Shown here one piece after another: positions 43,658-55,266 of a stretch of 64,000 bases of DNA; within the stretch, counting starts at the first letter, position 1, and every line of letters starts with the position of its first letter. The stretch lies in contig NGZR01000004.1 of the NCBI GenBank assembly GCA_002197995.1, positions 558,001-622,000 on the forward strand, written 5' to 3'. A model generated the notes under the pieces. The model was not told where the DNA came from, searched no databases, and saw nothing but the letters and a program-made list of their open reading frames with translations. A program made the position numbers and the translations under genes. Source of the DNA: Gaeumannomyces sp. JS-464 (lineage: Eukaryota > Ascomycota > Sordariomycetes > Magnaporthales > Magnaporthaceae).

Positions 43658-46600
43658 TTATCGAGTCCCACTGCCTCCAGCCTCGTCGCTGCTGTCACCG
43701 CCCACGCGGTCAGCATCGTTGCTGCTGTTCTTGCGCCTGACGGCCGCCTTCATGACGAGCAGACTAGCCTTGAGGCCCTTGGCGACCAGCTGCTCGGCGA
43801 CCAGGCCCAGCGTGCCCCTGAGGTCCTCCTGGTGGTTCTGCTGGTCCGCCGCGATCCTTGCCACGCTCTTCTCGCCTGGCAGCGCCGCGTGCCTGCGGCC
43901 CACCACGACGATGTCGCCCGAGTTCTTCCGGCCCTTGACCGAGACCGTGGCCGCCGCCCGCTCGAGCGCCTCCTGGACCACCGCGTCGGGCGAGCTGTCG
44001 ACCTCCTCGAGCTTGACGCGGCCCGCGAAGCCGCCACCGTCCGCGGTCGCTAGGATGGCCCGCAGCCCCGCGATGGCAGCCTCGTCCGCCGCGCGGCCCG
44101 CCGCCCTCGTGTCGATCACGCGCTGCTCCTCGCGGACGGCGGCGCCAGACTTTCCGGCCACGTCGGCGGTGGTGGCGTTGGCGATGCTGTCCAGGTTGCT
44201 CGCGGTCCTGGTCGCCTCCTCCTCGTCGTCCTCGATGGGGCTGATGGGGGAGTTGTCGTCCGCCGCCTGCGGGCGCCACTTGAGGTTGGCAATGGTGACG
44301 GTGACGAGCCGGTTCTTGGCCAGCTGCAGCACGAACCGGAGCGCGACCCGGTCGTCGGACCCGCCAAAGAAGGGCATGAAGACGTGGTGCGTGCGGTCCA
44401 TGAGGAAGAGCGTCGCCGTCTCGCGCTGGCTCTTCATCGACAGCACGCTGACGTTCCGCACCAGGCCGGGCCTCTGGGGCTTCCCGGAGCCGGGCCCGGG
44501 GCCGCCGAAGCCGTTGTCGATGAAGACGGCCGCGTTGCACGATGCGCAGCGCAGGGTGCCGTTCACAAAGTCGAGGTGGCTCCTGTCACTAAACCGGTCC
44601 TGCTGCGACACCGACTGCGGCGAGAACTGGTCTTCGGCAAGCGAGCCGGTGTGGCTCCACGGTATCACTACAAGATCGGACGCGACATCGTTGGCCTTGT
44701 CGGCCAGCGTCTCCGCATACGTATGCGTGGGGACAATGGCGACCTTGCCCGAGACGGCCACCTCGTGGAGCTGCGAGAATGTCCGGAACACGTTCACAAC
44801 AGGGTCGCTCTCGGAGAGATCGTTACCCTCCGTCACCTGCATGACCGACGAGGTACGGTCCGTCAGTTCCAGCATGCGAAGGCCATGCACCTCCAGGTGA
44901 CGGCGTCCCACGGTAGGCTTGGTCTGCGACTGCGGGAGACCGTCTTCGGTGCCCGATGTCTTGTCGTCAGACTGGGAGGTGCCACGGGACGGTTCCGGGT
45001 CCGCGGTCCGTCCAAGGAGTGCAATGAGGGTGAAGAGACTGGGCAAGCTGTCGAGCCGGAGGTGGACTAGAACGCGGTTGACGCTGGTGGACTCGAGCTG
45101 CTCCATAGATCCCTGGGCTTCGGGGTAAATGGGGTTCCCGTCCCAGTCGATCTCTCCACGCCTCCAGCGCTCCAGCTTCTTCTGGTACCATGGCGGTAGA
45201 GCCACTTGGTGAGCGGCGTTGTTGACACGGTAGTAACAAGCGCCATGATGACAAACATGGTGAAGGTCCGCGGCGACAGAATGCCGGCCTGGAGGCCAAT
45301 GTTCTGTGGAACGAGAAGAAAGATCAATGTCAGCGTTATCCGAATGAAAACCAAGCTGGGTATTGGCGGCCAAGGTATCCCCAGAGTTTTCCTTACCAGG
45401 ACAATAAGCTCTACAAGACCCTTGCAACTCATCAGGACACCAATGGAGGCACTCTCGCGCCAAAGAAGCCCGCAGAAGCGGGCCGCGAGCGTTCCGCCGA
45501 TGATCTTGCCGGCGAAAGAGATCACGGTGATGGCGACGACGTAGGCCCACACTATGCCGTCGTTGAGCAGACCGATGTCGGTCTTCAGCCCGGAAAGGGC
45601 AAAGTAGAGGGGAAGGAAGAGGACGCCGACAAAATCCTCGATCTTCTGCGTCAGCTTGATGGCGAAGCCGCCTTCGTGCGGGCATATTAGGCCCACGAGG
45701 AAACCGCCGAAAATGGGGTGCACTCCGATGATGCCTGGAGGGGGGATTTCGCGGTTAGTGACCAGACACCCGGCCGGTACAGCATCGGGTCGTCGCTCAA
45801 ACTAGACTACTTACCTGTGAAGAACGAAGAGCACAGGACCAGCAGCAAAGTCAGGGTGACCATGCCCGGCGAAGGACCGTCTTGCAGGCTCCCGCTCCGC
45901 TTCAGCATCCAGATGAAAGCAGGTCGCACGGCAAATACGAGCAGCAGGATCCAGCCGACGCAGCAGAGCAGGGCCCAGAGGGCGGCCAGGCCGCTGGCGT
46001 TGTTCACGAGGGAGACGCAGAGGGCGAGGAGGATCCAGCCGACGACGTCGTTCCCGACGCCGGCGGCGAGGGTGGTGACGCCGACGGAGGTGCTGAGCAG
46101 GTTGAGCTCCGTCAGGATGCGGCAGAGCACGGGGAAGGCGGTGATGGCGATGGCGGTGCCGACGAAGAGGGCGAAGACGCCAAAGTTGACGTCCTTGACC
46201 ATGTCGCTGGCGAACTGGTGGTAGATGCCGACGGCGATGGCGCAGCCGAGGCCAAAGGGCAGCGCCAGGCCGGCGAAGGACACGCTCACGGCAACCTTCC
46301 AGTTCTGTATGAACAGGTTCAGATCTGCGTGCAGGAGCCAGGGTTAGAAATACTGGGGGGATGCATGCATGGTTTTTTTTTTCCACAACCAGACAGACGG
46401 CGCAAAACTCACCGACTTCCAGGGCAGTGATGAACATGAAGATGATCAGACCCAGGTTGGCCACATTGGCCAGCACGGGCATGGACTCTGCCGGGAAGAT
46501 GGCCTGCTGGAAGCCCGGGATACGGGCCATGACCGAGGGGCCCAGCACAATGCCGCCAATGACCTCGGAGATAACCCTGGGCTGTCCAAAGTACTTCAGC

Positions 46601-46803
46601 GGGAAGTAGAGCAGGCGACAAAATATGATGATTATTGACGCCTGCACAATGAACAGGATGATAGGGTCCTTGGGGTCATAATGGACCGGGTTCAAGCCCT
46701 CGAGCACGCCGGCCTGGGGCGCGGCCGAGGTCGGGGCACGCGTTGCCGAAGACGCCGACGCGGTGACGGTCGACAGGACCGTCACCGTCGCGGCTGAAGC
46801 CAT
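43658..46803 (-). CDS. K+/H+ antiporter, Kha1-like (CPA2 family, one frameshift)
   Basis: This monovalent cation/proton exchanger is of the type found in fungal endomembranes, where it sets luminal pH and K+. Exons are 46803-46413, 46324-45815, 45734-45397 and 45303-43658; the introns of 88, 80 and 93 bases have GTGAGT, GTAAGT and GTAAGG donors. The N-terminal half holds about twelve membrane spans, with landmarks QPRVISEVIGGIVLGPS, GTAIAITAFPVLCRIL, GVGNDVVGWILLALC and HPIFGGFLVGLICPHEGG. The C-terminal half is a large cytosolic domain with a Ser/Thr-rich linker. One base is missing near 45191-45196, at LTKWLYPPWYQKKL. The corrected length is 961 residues, near yeast Kha1's 873. The pore-region Asp pair (GND) is present. 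Localisation is inferred from the family. Confidence 0.9.
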
Positions 46804-48758
46804 GTGGCGGTGGTGTTGCTATTGCGACGCCGCCAGCCAGGGGAGGACCGAGATGGGGGGAGAACCGCACTCAAAGCAGCACGGGCACTGCGACAGTTGG
46901 GACGACGTGGGTCAAGGCTCAGCCGAAACGTCAAGTGCGTGTATGCTCGGCCACCTCAACTCGGTACCCGGAGCAAAAAGATGCCGCGGAACAAAAAAAA
47001 ACAGAGGGGAAGAAACGAAGAAGAAGAACAAAAAATAAGGAGAGCAGGGACGTCAAACGGCACAGTCAGACCAAACAAAAGCAGAAAGGGAGGAATGAAA
47101 ACTTTCTTTATATTGCTAGCGTTGTTTTGGGGCCGGTCAGTTGACAACCTCTCCAAGGAGGGCCCAGCTGGGCAGGGAGCGTTGGCGCGCACAGTCTTTG
47201 TGGACTGTGCTCACTGGAACTGGCTCGCTTCCTCCAGAACGGCCCCAACAAGGGGTCAATCGGGCTGCTATGTAGTTGCTCCTCCAGGAAAAGATCCCAG
47301 CATTTGTGAGGCACGGCTGCTCCCCACAAATCACAATGATGTCAAGTTTTTAGTTTTCTCATGTTTCTCGTTTTGGCTATGTTTAGGTCTCTCCATGCGA
47401 TATGGTCTGGGATTTTTTTTTTTTTTTTTTCGTCTCGTCCCAAGTCATCGTCTCTCTGTACGCTGACATGACTTCCCAGCGGCCTGGACGCGACGGATGA
47501 GATGAGACGAGACACCCACAGCAAGGCAGCTCACGAGGTGGGCGGCGGCAGGCAGACAGGCAAATCCCATTGTCTACTTTGACCAGCTCGAGGGGTGTGG
47601 CGGTTCCTGCAATGCACCTCGCACGCCATAAGCGGCGCCACTAGAATCGGGCAAAGATAGTGGGCATGCATCCTGGCACCCTGACTGGTTCCTTTTTGCT
47701 CTTTGGACGGAAACAAACGGCCCAAGAGGAGAAAATGAATTTCCAGAGGCGCACGGTTGGCAGGAGAGACAATGTGGTAGCACCACTTGTGTGGATCGCA
47801 TCGACACTTTGACCGCCAGGTTCACCCGTATCATCCCAGATTTGAGCGCCAATTCGCCATTTGCGGACTCGCCCAGTTGCTACGTACATGACATGGTGCC
47901 GCCTCTCGTCTTGCGCGTGCTCATTTCGTTTTGCACCTTGGCCGCGTCGCGAGGAATGGCAGAAATGGCAGGGGTCTCTGGTGCTGCGCTGCTGCTCACT
48001 GTCCGGAGCCTCTTGGACACTGTTGCTGCTGGACAACGTTGATGGAGCTGGCTCTGCAAGAGTCGAGCCTGCGCCTGAATCACTTTCATCAATACGGCAC
48101 AGGAATCCACCACACGGCCATATCACACAAGCACCGGCGTCGTCGCACTCAACCACACAACCAGGCAGGAACCAGCTGCAACTGCTCGCCTGGGGGATTG
48201 TCCCAGCGATAGCCGATCTTTCCGTCCTGGGTGGTTGGAAGGCGCGGCGTTGTCTGGTTCGGTGTTGCAGTGCGCGCCGTCTGCCCGCAGGTGGCCACCG
48301 TTCAGCTCAGCCCACCGCTCGGTGCGACGCTCTCTGAATCCTCCACAAAGCTGCTAGCGCGCTGGGCGCCCGCCACCAGCTGGCCCACGTGCAAGCCGTG
48401 GTGCGAGGTGAGCCCGACCCTCCCTCCCCATCACAAGTGCCGCCTGACCGCTCTCCGGCTGCAGGGATTGGATTGAGGGTCGTTGCTGGCCGGCGCGGAG
48501 GGGTTGGTTGGCTGGCTGGTTGGTTGGTGATGGGCAGCAGACCGGGGCTGACCTCCATTTCCCATTTGCGTGCCTCCCACTCACAAGCACCGTTAGGTGG
48601 TCGATGCCCACCAGAACAGCCAATACACGTCTTGGTTTCCTCTGGATCCCCAGCGGGTCTACTTACCCCAGACCGACTCTAATTGAACAAACAACATGGC
48701 CCACGACCGCCTACGTATTCGTGCATTTGTAGCGGGCTTGGCTGTGGTGATTGTGGGC

Positions 48759-48794
<36 letters not shown>

Positions 48795-50434
48795 CACCCG
48801 ACCCGAGCGCAGATCTGGACAGATGCCCCCTGACACGCCGACGGCATGCGCTGCTAGCACGCTGTCTTGCTTCCTTTTTATTTTCTGCGACTTTTCCAGC
48901 CCTTGGCCCCGTCGGAACCAGGCCAGCAAGTAAGCACGCGCGCACACACGCACCGTCATCAGTCATCTGGCGCACATGCCATGCCTTGCCCTGGTCCGGC
49001 CTGTGCCTGTGCCTCGAAAACGCTTGGTTGATCTTCGTTTCCTCTTGTTCACCCCGAGTCAGCCGCACGCAGCCGAGAGGGGGCCTTTATTTGCCCGTTG
49101 CCGACCTTGCCAGTTGGAAAGTTGGGGCCGTATCGCGCGGGGACAAGATGCGAGAGCCCTACTGCTTTGAAAACAGGGTGCAGAGCAGGGCTTCGGTTTC
49201 GCCAAGCAACGTGGGGAGCCGCAGCTCTGCTCCTCTGCAGGCATTCCCACCACCCTCGTGACACCCCCTCCGACCTCTGGACCTGTCTCGGCTCTGTGGG
49301 CGGTGTCAGGCATTGTGCAAACGGCTTCCTCTAGCCCGGCCCGATGACGTCGAGGGCCCCGCACAGGGCTCGCCGGCACGCAACAGGCAGATCGCAGCAT
49401 GTGAAACGGGACGGCCTATGCTGATCGACACCCGTGGCACCGGCAGGACGCGTGGCGCGGGGCCGACGACCTTTCATGTCCAGAATAGGCATTCCGCGAG
49501 CAGTCAACCATGAGAAGCATCCTATCTTACGCTGCGCCCTTAAAATATCTACACTGGAGAAGGTCAAGTTTTGGTTTTGCTATTATACATTGAAGCAGAG
49601 CCTTGTGAGCCAGCCGGCTGCCTTAGTTCCCAGTTTTCCCCTCCTCCCAGCCCACCCACGTATTCTGGTTCCAACGCCGGCAAGCAAAACGCACCCAAGG
49701 GTATAACCTCTAGGATCATGCACATAAAACGATTCCCACCTCCCAAGAAAATGCAAGGACCCGTCAACCTGCGCGCACCCAATCCCAATATCCCCCTCTC
49801 ATCATCCTCTTCCATGCGCTATTTTAGGCGACCAGACTCCCATGGGAATAATCGCCGGCCAAGTCTGGCTCCCGAAAATATGATCCGGGCCGAGACGAGA
49901 GAATCCAAGGGTTCCCCGTGCCTTCCCCCCAGCCAGATGAGAAGGTGAAAGAGTCATCCCTCAAAGAGAAAAGGTACGTGAAGGCCGAAGGTCAGAGCGA
50001 TCTCCAAGGGACAAGGTTGAGGGAGGGTATGAACAAAAAGGGTTGGCTCGTGGGATGTTTTCTTCCAATGGAAATGAAATAAGACCCGATAAAACGGAAA
50101 GCAGCAAGGCTGAAAACAAAAGGCCAAGGATAAAAATATGCTGGCACTCCATAAACTTCCGGGTATGCATGTTTTGTCGTTTCGGCCGGTGTTGTGGCTG
50201 ATGAATGCGTGTGTACAAAACAATAGAAATGGGTTCGTCGTCTTGTGTTTTCGGCCTCGCGTCGTGGATCGTGGAGAGAAAACGTGTGCTCATATGCATA
50301 CGTTTCCGTCGGTCCTGGTCGCAACAGCAGGAGCGACACACGCATGTGTCGCCCTCCGAGCTGGGGGATGGTGTGGTTTCGGAGCGGTCAGTACACCCAT
50401 GTGTGCTTGCTGCTCCGTTTCTTAGGAAGCCCGC
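46804..50434. other. Large intergenic region
   Basis: This 3.6 kb separates the antiporter start from the Rcd1 stop. It contains T runs of 18 (47413-47430) and 33 bases (48762-48794) and short open frames without recognisable products. The part from about 49600 to 50434 is probably the Rcd1 3' untranslated and downstream region. Confidence 0.5.
48762..48794 (+). repeat. Poly(T) tract of 33 bases
   Basis: An uninterrupted run of 33 T residues. No target-site duplication or retroelement body is visible beside it, so a retroposed poly(A) tail is not supported. Confidence 0.95.
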
Positions 50435-51890
50435 TCAGAGCCCATGGTGTCCACTCCCAGGCTCGACAACGTTGTCCGAGAGGTTGATCAACAGTTGGGT
50501 AAGACACCTCTTGGTGGCAGCGTCATCACGCAGCACAGAAGAAAACGTCGCGTCTCGCAGCGGGTCGGGGAGGCACTGTCGAAGTGCCTCACGAGCACGG
50601 GCATTGTCGCTCAATCTATACAACAGGGTGAGGATATAGTTAGCCTCCCGTCGATAGACCAGAAACAGTCGAGACCGGCTGGGTCTTAGGGGGAAGAGGC
50701 ATACCTCAGGAAGCACCTAACAACATGCTTGAGCAAACGAGCCGTCTGTTGCTCCACCAGCTGCGCCACCATGTTGCTCAGGACGGTCCCCACGGCGTAG
50801 AAACGCTCGTACGTAGCGCAGATGTAGTTGAGGCCGTTATCGTCTAACAGAATCTTTTGCACGATGAAGATGGCAACCGTCTTGCTAAGTTCCGAGCCTG
50901 TCTCCATGATACGAAGGCAGAGCGGGATTATCTCGGTGGTCAAGAGGAAGTTGATGACCTCGGAGGAATCGTTCTTGACTAGCGCGCCAATGACGCCGAG
51001 CGACGTCAGGCGGAGGTACTCGAAAGGCCGAGACTTGGAGGTTGTGTTCAGGAAGGGGTAGAGGTAGAGAGGAATATGTGCTTCGTAATATGTCAGCAAC
51101 GCATTCACCGCACAGCAGACCCCGCGCATCTCCAGCCAAGCACAATCAGGCTTCAGGTTTTACGTACCATTCAGAAAAAGGGTCCGAGTCTCGTTGTGCG
51201 ACGCGACGCACTGGAGCAGCGCAAGCGCGTTGCAGACTCGGTTCGAGGCCGCGGCGGTAAGCTGGGATGGGTTGAGAAGCGTGTAGACCGAGATGATTTC
51301 CTGCAGCAGAGAGGTCATGACACCTATACGCGGTGTAGTGTCAGCTTCCAAGATCGTGCAGGCGGCCTAAAAATATGAGAGTCAAGTAGCCGAGAGCAGC
51401 CCGCTGCCAGTCTGTACCCGTTCACAGTCGCGATGACAGCAACGGCCAAGACGTCTCGTCCGGGGGAAACAGTGTGAACAGCGTATCATGGAAGAGGCAA
51501 GCGCGTACCAAACGAGTGCCAGAGAATCAGGGCCAGCTCTGGAACCTGCTCCCGCTTCTTACTGAGCTCGAGCAACGCGGCCTCGCGGGTGCTCTCGTTG
51601 AGGAGGTCGGCGATATAGGCCAGCGTCCTCCGATTGTCCTCGCTGATGCCGGGCCCCATGGCCTCATCTTGGCCGGCGTGCGCGGCCGAGGCTAGCGCGT
51701 TGGCCGGGTGCGCTGATGCGATGCGGGTATAGTGTTGTTGCTGGGCGGCCGAGGCCGCGGCTGCTGCGGCTGCGGCCTGCTGCTGGGCGGCGGCGGCGTG
51801 TTGGTGATGCGTGTTCTGCTGGTGCATCCACGAAGAGTCCCCCTGCGGGGTGTACTGGTGGTGGCCATACAGGTGCGGATTTGGCATCAT
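50435..51890 (-). CDS. Rcd1/Caf40 (CNOT9), CCR4-NOT complex subunit
   Basis: This armadillo-type repeat protein docks RNA-binding partners to the CCR4-NOT deadenylase in the cytoplasm. Exons are 51890-51509, 51323-51168, 51080-50705 and 50615-50435; with introns of 185, 87 and 89 bases the total is 365 whole codons (364 residues), and no frameshift is seen. The N-terminus is His/Gln/Ala-rich with a poly-Ala stretch. From about residue 95 the protein is near-canonical: [92 protein letters not shown] and [19 protein letters not shown]. The C-terminus ends ...[14 protein letters not shown]. Conservation makes the family call very secure. Confidence 0.96.
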
Positions 51891-54800
51891 GTTGGACAGA
51901 CGAGGGAAAGGATGACGGTCGCGGCGCGCGGGGTGAAGGGCAGTGCTGTTCGTTTAGGTCGTCGGCACCGGAGATCACGAGTGTGGCCAGGTCCGTGATG
52001 GCTGTGCGATGGGTTGACGTGAATGCCGTGTTGCGTGCTCAGATCGGATGGTAAGCCACCGCCCTTGTTTGCCCGCCTTGCGTCGCGTGTCGGGTGTGTG
52101 CGTAGCGCAATCGGCCTGACCGGGGGTTGTACCGTCGTCGGGTGATGGTGGATGGTCGACAGCAGGGCGCTCGGGGGGAGCGGCGGTTGAGGGCGAGGCT
52201 GGGTGAGAGTAGCTCAGTTTTGTAGACAGGCGACACCGGCACCGACTCTTTTCTCAGGACTGCCGCCCGCTAGGGATCCGCGCAGGTTGGGGGGTATGAC
52301 GAGTGATGCGACAGATCAGGGTTTGGATCGGGCAGACGTGGCGTGGTCTGAAGTCTCGTGGCACTCCGGTCGGGGCTGGTCCAAGGTTATCCGTGAGGCT
52401 CTCCCGTGCCGGGCAAGTGGTGCCGACCTCGAGGGCAGGCAGGGTGGAGTGCGCGAAGAAAAAGCGCAGGGCCGGGAAGTAAGGGCTTTGCTGGGCTGCT
52501 GGGGCCGTCAGAGCGAGGCGGCCAGGCGCAAAGGATGCTGTGATGGATGCTGGCGGGGGCGCTCTGTCGCATTCAATTGTGCCGGTCGCGTGGGCTGTTC
52601 GGCGGCTGGCTGTGGTCCGGGTCTGGTCTCGGCTGCGTGATGTCAAATTGCTTGCTTCTTGGTTTGCGGCGCGGCCTCGGGTTCAAAATACCAGACCACA
52701 AAGACCAGACCCGTGTCCGGGCAGGCCTGCTCAGCATCGGGCACCTGCCCCACAGCCAGCAGCCAGGAGCCCACCTACATGGCCACTAACACCCGCTGGA
52801 GCGCCGCAGCCCTGGCGCTGTTTAGGCGCTAGGTAGCTCGAGCCCTATCAAACCGTCATGGCCAATCACAGAGCAGCACAGCTGACCCGCATCATCCCGC
52901 ACTGACGACAGGGCATCTGGCAGCTCATCGAGGCAAGCCCCACCACAAGCGCCGAGTCTAGGTCCCGTCCATCTTCGTTCCGACCACGCTTCGGAAAGGG
53001 CGACGGATCGAGGATCGACATCCAATTGATCCCAACCCGTGGAAGCCATCGGATAGACTGGCGAGAATGGAGAAAGGCACCCCACGATTTATGTACATGA
53101 ACCTAACAGGCTCTGCCAATCTTTGGGCTGAAGTTATGCTCCCGTCGCCTCGCGGGAACCTACAGGCAACAATCACCACACCCCTGTCCAAAACTCGATA
53201 TAACTGAGGAGTTTGTCATTGAACATTGGCCTCGGGACTCCCTTCCGGCTCTCTATTGATTTCCCATCAGGCTTTCAGGGCCGACAGACTCACACTAAAT
53301 GACTTCAGCTATGCAAATGCAACGTTGAGCAGCCCGTCGGATATTTTCTTCGACCCGTCCCTTGGAGGAACTACGTCTTTATCGTCCGGGCCTCGGTGCT
53401 TCAAGCGCTATAGTTGAGCAAACATGGCTACCGTACCTAGGAGGTAGGTAGGCAGGAGGCTGTTGAATTGCAGCTTCTCCCCTTGATTACACAGCCTCGC
53501 GAAAAATGCGACCATGGTCCTCTACGTAGTAATTTCCTAGTACCCAAAAGTTCTGTCGTCTCCTAATAACGCGCAGACATCCATCAAGCCCTCTCGATTG
53601 CAAGTCACCCGCGTACGTAGTGTTTCTATCCGGTAGGACAAACGAGTTGGGGAATTGACAACCACTTACACCTACCCCGAGATTCTGGGGGATGCGGGAC
53701 ATGCTCCTATCCAATGGCGCACTAGTCCAGCCCAAACTGATATGTGACACATCAGCATTTGACGGACAATCGAACAAAGCCGAAAAACACGCGGTGATGG
53801 AACTGAACGATAATTCGGTTGTGCGGCTAGTCTGGAGGAAATACGAGGAGAGAATCTGCCGTGTCATTGGACTTGACGAATGCTTCCCTATTCGACGCTT
53901 TCGATAGAGAGAGGTGGTAATGCGCGGGCATGGACAGTATCTTAGGCCGGATTCGATAGTCGCGGCGGTCATTGTTGACCTCACAATGGGTACGCGGCAG
54001 TTGTATCCTTAGCTTGGTGACTGCGAGTGCCTTCTCGAGGATGATATGATGATAGGAGACGCTAGTAATCACCGATCACTTGATGGAGGGAGGGAAGGAC
54101 CTGCGACCAGATGTTTGGTGACTTGATGTCGAGCCGGAGGCTGGAAGTCTTGTTGAGATGGTCTGCTTGCCGCTGCGCTCGTTTTCGAAGCACTACTCGA
54201 AAGAGGCGAGGTGGGAGTCATGACAAGCTTGCACGGTATCTGTCTCGATACCAGTCTGCCTATCTCCGGACACGCGAAGTCGGAGGTCGGTAGCGGAGTT
54301 TGTGATAGGAAACGAGAAGAGTCGAGTCACAACGTGGGATACTATAAGTGTTGGCATGTACTGCGACACAATATTACGATGATGCACATCAAGTGCGCAT
54401 ACTTACCTGCTCTTCGTCCTTGTGCCCTATGCAGTCTCGTCATATCAATTGAGACAGGCCGCCGCGCGGTGACGGTCGATGTCATCTGGTTATTGGTTTT
54501 GGCAGGCCCTTTCTCTGCGGATGTATCTGGACTGTATTTCCTATCTCGCAGACCATTGCAACAAACATTACGAACATCTGCACCCGTAATGCCGTTCCCA
54601 TGCGATCGATAGCAGGGGGTGATGACTGCTTCTTTGGTCGCTATCGCAGCCGACGCATCATCTACCAGCGACATGGGGTAGAGGCACAGCAGTCTGGTGT
54701 TCAAGCGCAAGTGTGACCGTCAAAATGCATCCAACTCACACGGCATAGCGCTCACGTAAGACGTAGATGGCAGCTGTACATGTTGTGCGACAGGACTCTG

Positions 54801-55266
54801 ATAATGGGGCTGACCAAGAGGAAACGCACTGGATCCAGGAAACGACAGTGCTGGTAGGGTCTGAGTCCAGGTAGCATTTACAAAGTGAAGATCGAAATCG
54901 GCATAAGGTCTGATTGGGACCCAATATGAACAGTATGAACAAATCCACGCGCCTAAAAACGCCTAATGCAAATAAAGATGAGTATGGTAAAAAGTAGTAC
55001 ATACTTCGCGAAGGGTATCGTGGCCTGAATGTGTGAAAAACGCCTCAAGGAGGGATGGACGGACAAATGTGGTCCTGACAAGTCTGTTGTCGCTGCCATC
55101 TATGACCCACGGTAGAACAAAAAACAAGGGGTTGGTAGCTCGAACGGGGGATCGCTGTCAATGCATGGGAAGCAAAACAGACAGACAAATAAGAGCTCGA
55201 GAGATCGAGATGTGCCGAAAGGAGAATGCGCTTCTCCTAAGCGGCGTGAGCCACGCAAGAGCAGAC
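51891..55266. other. Large intergenic region with lower-GC part
   Basis: The first 1.3 kb is the GC-rich promoter region of Rcd1. From about 53430 to 55050 the base composition drops (sample lines count 42 to 52 percent GC) and the longest frames (for example 53487-53984 minus, 53692-53907 plus) look random. No terminal repeats or transposase motifs are visible. An old, decayed repeat is possible but not shown. Confidence 0.5.

Noticed and set aside
53692..53907. 71-codon frame in the lower-GC island
   Set aside because: Reads somewhat protein-like but has no signal peptide, family or flanking exons that I can support.
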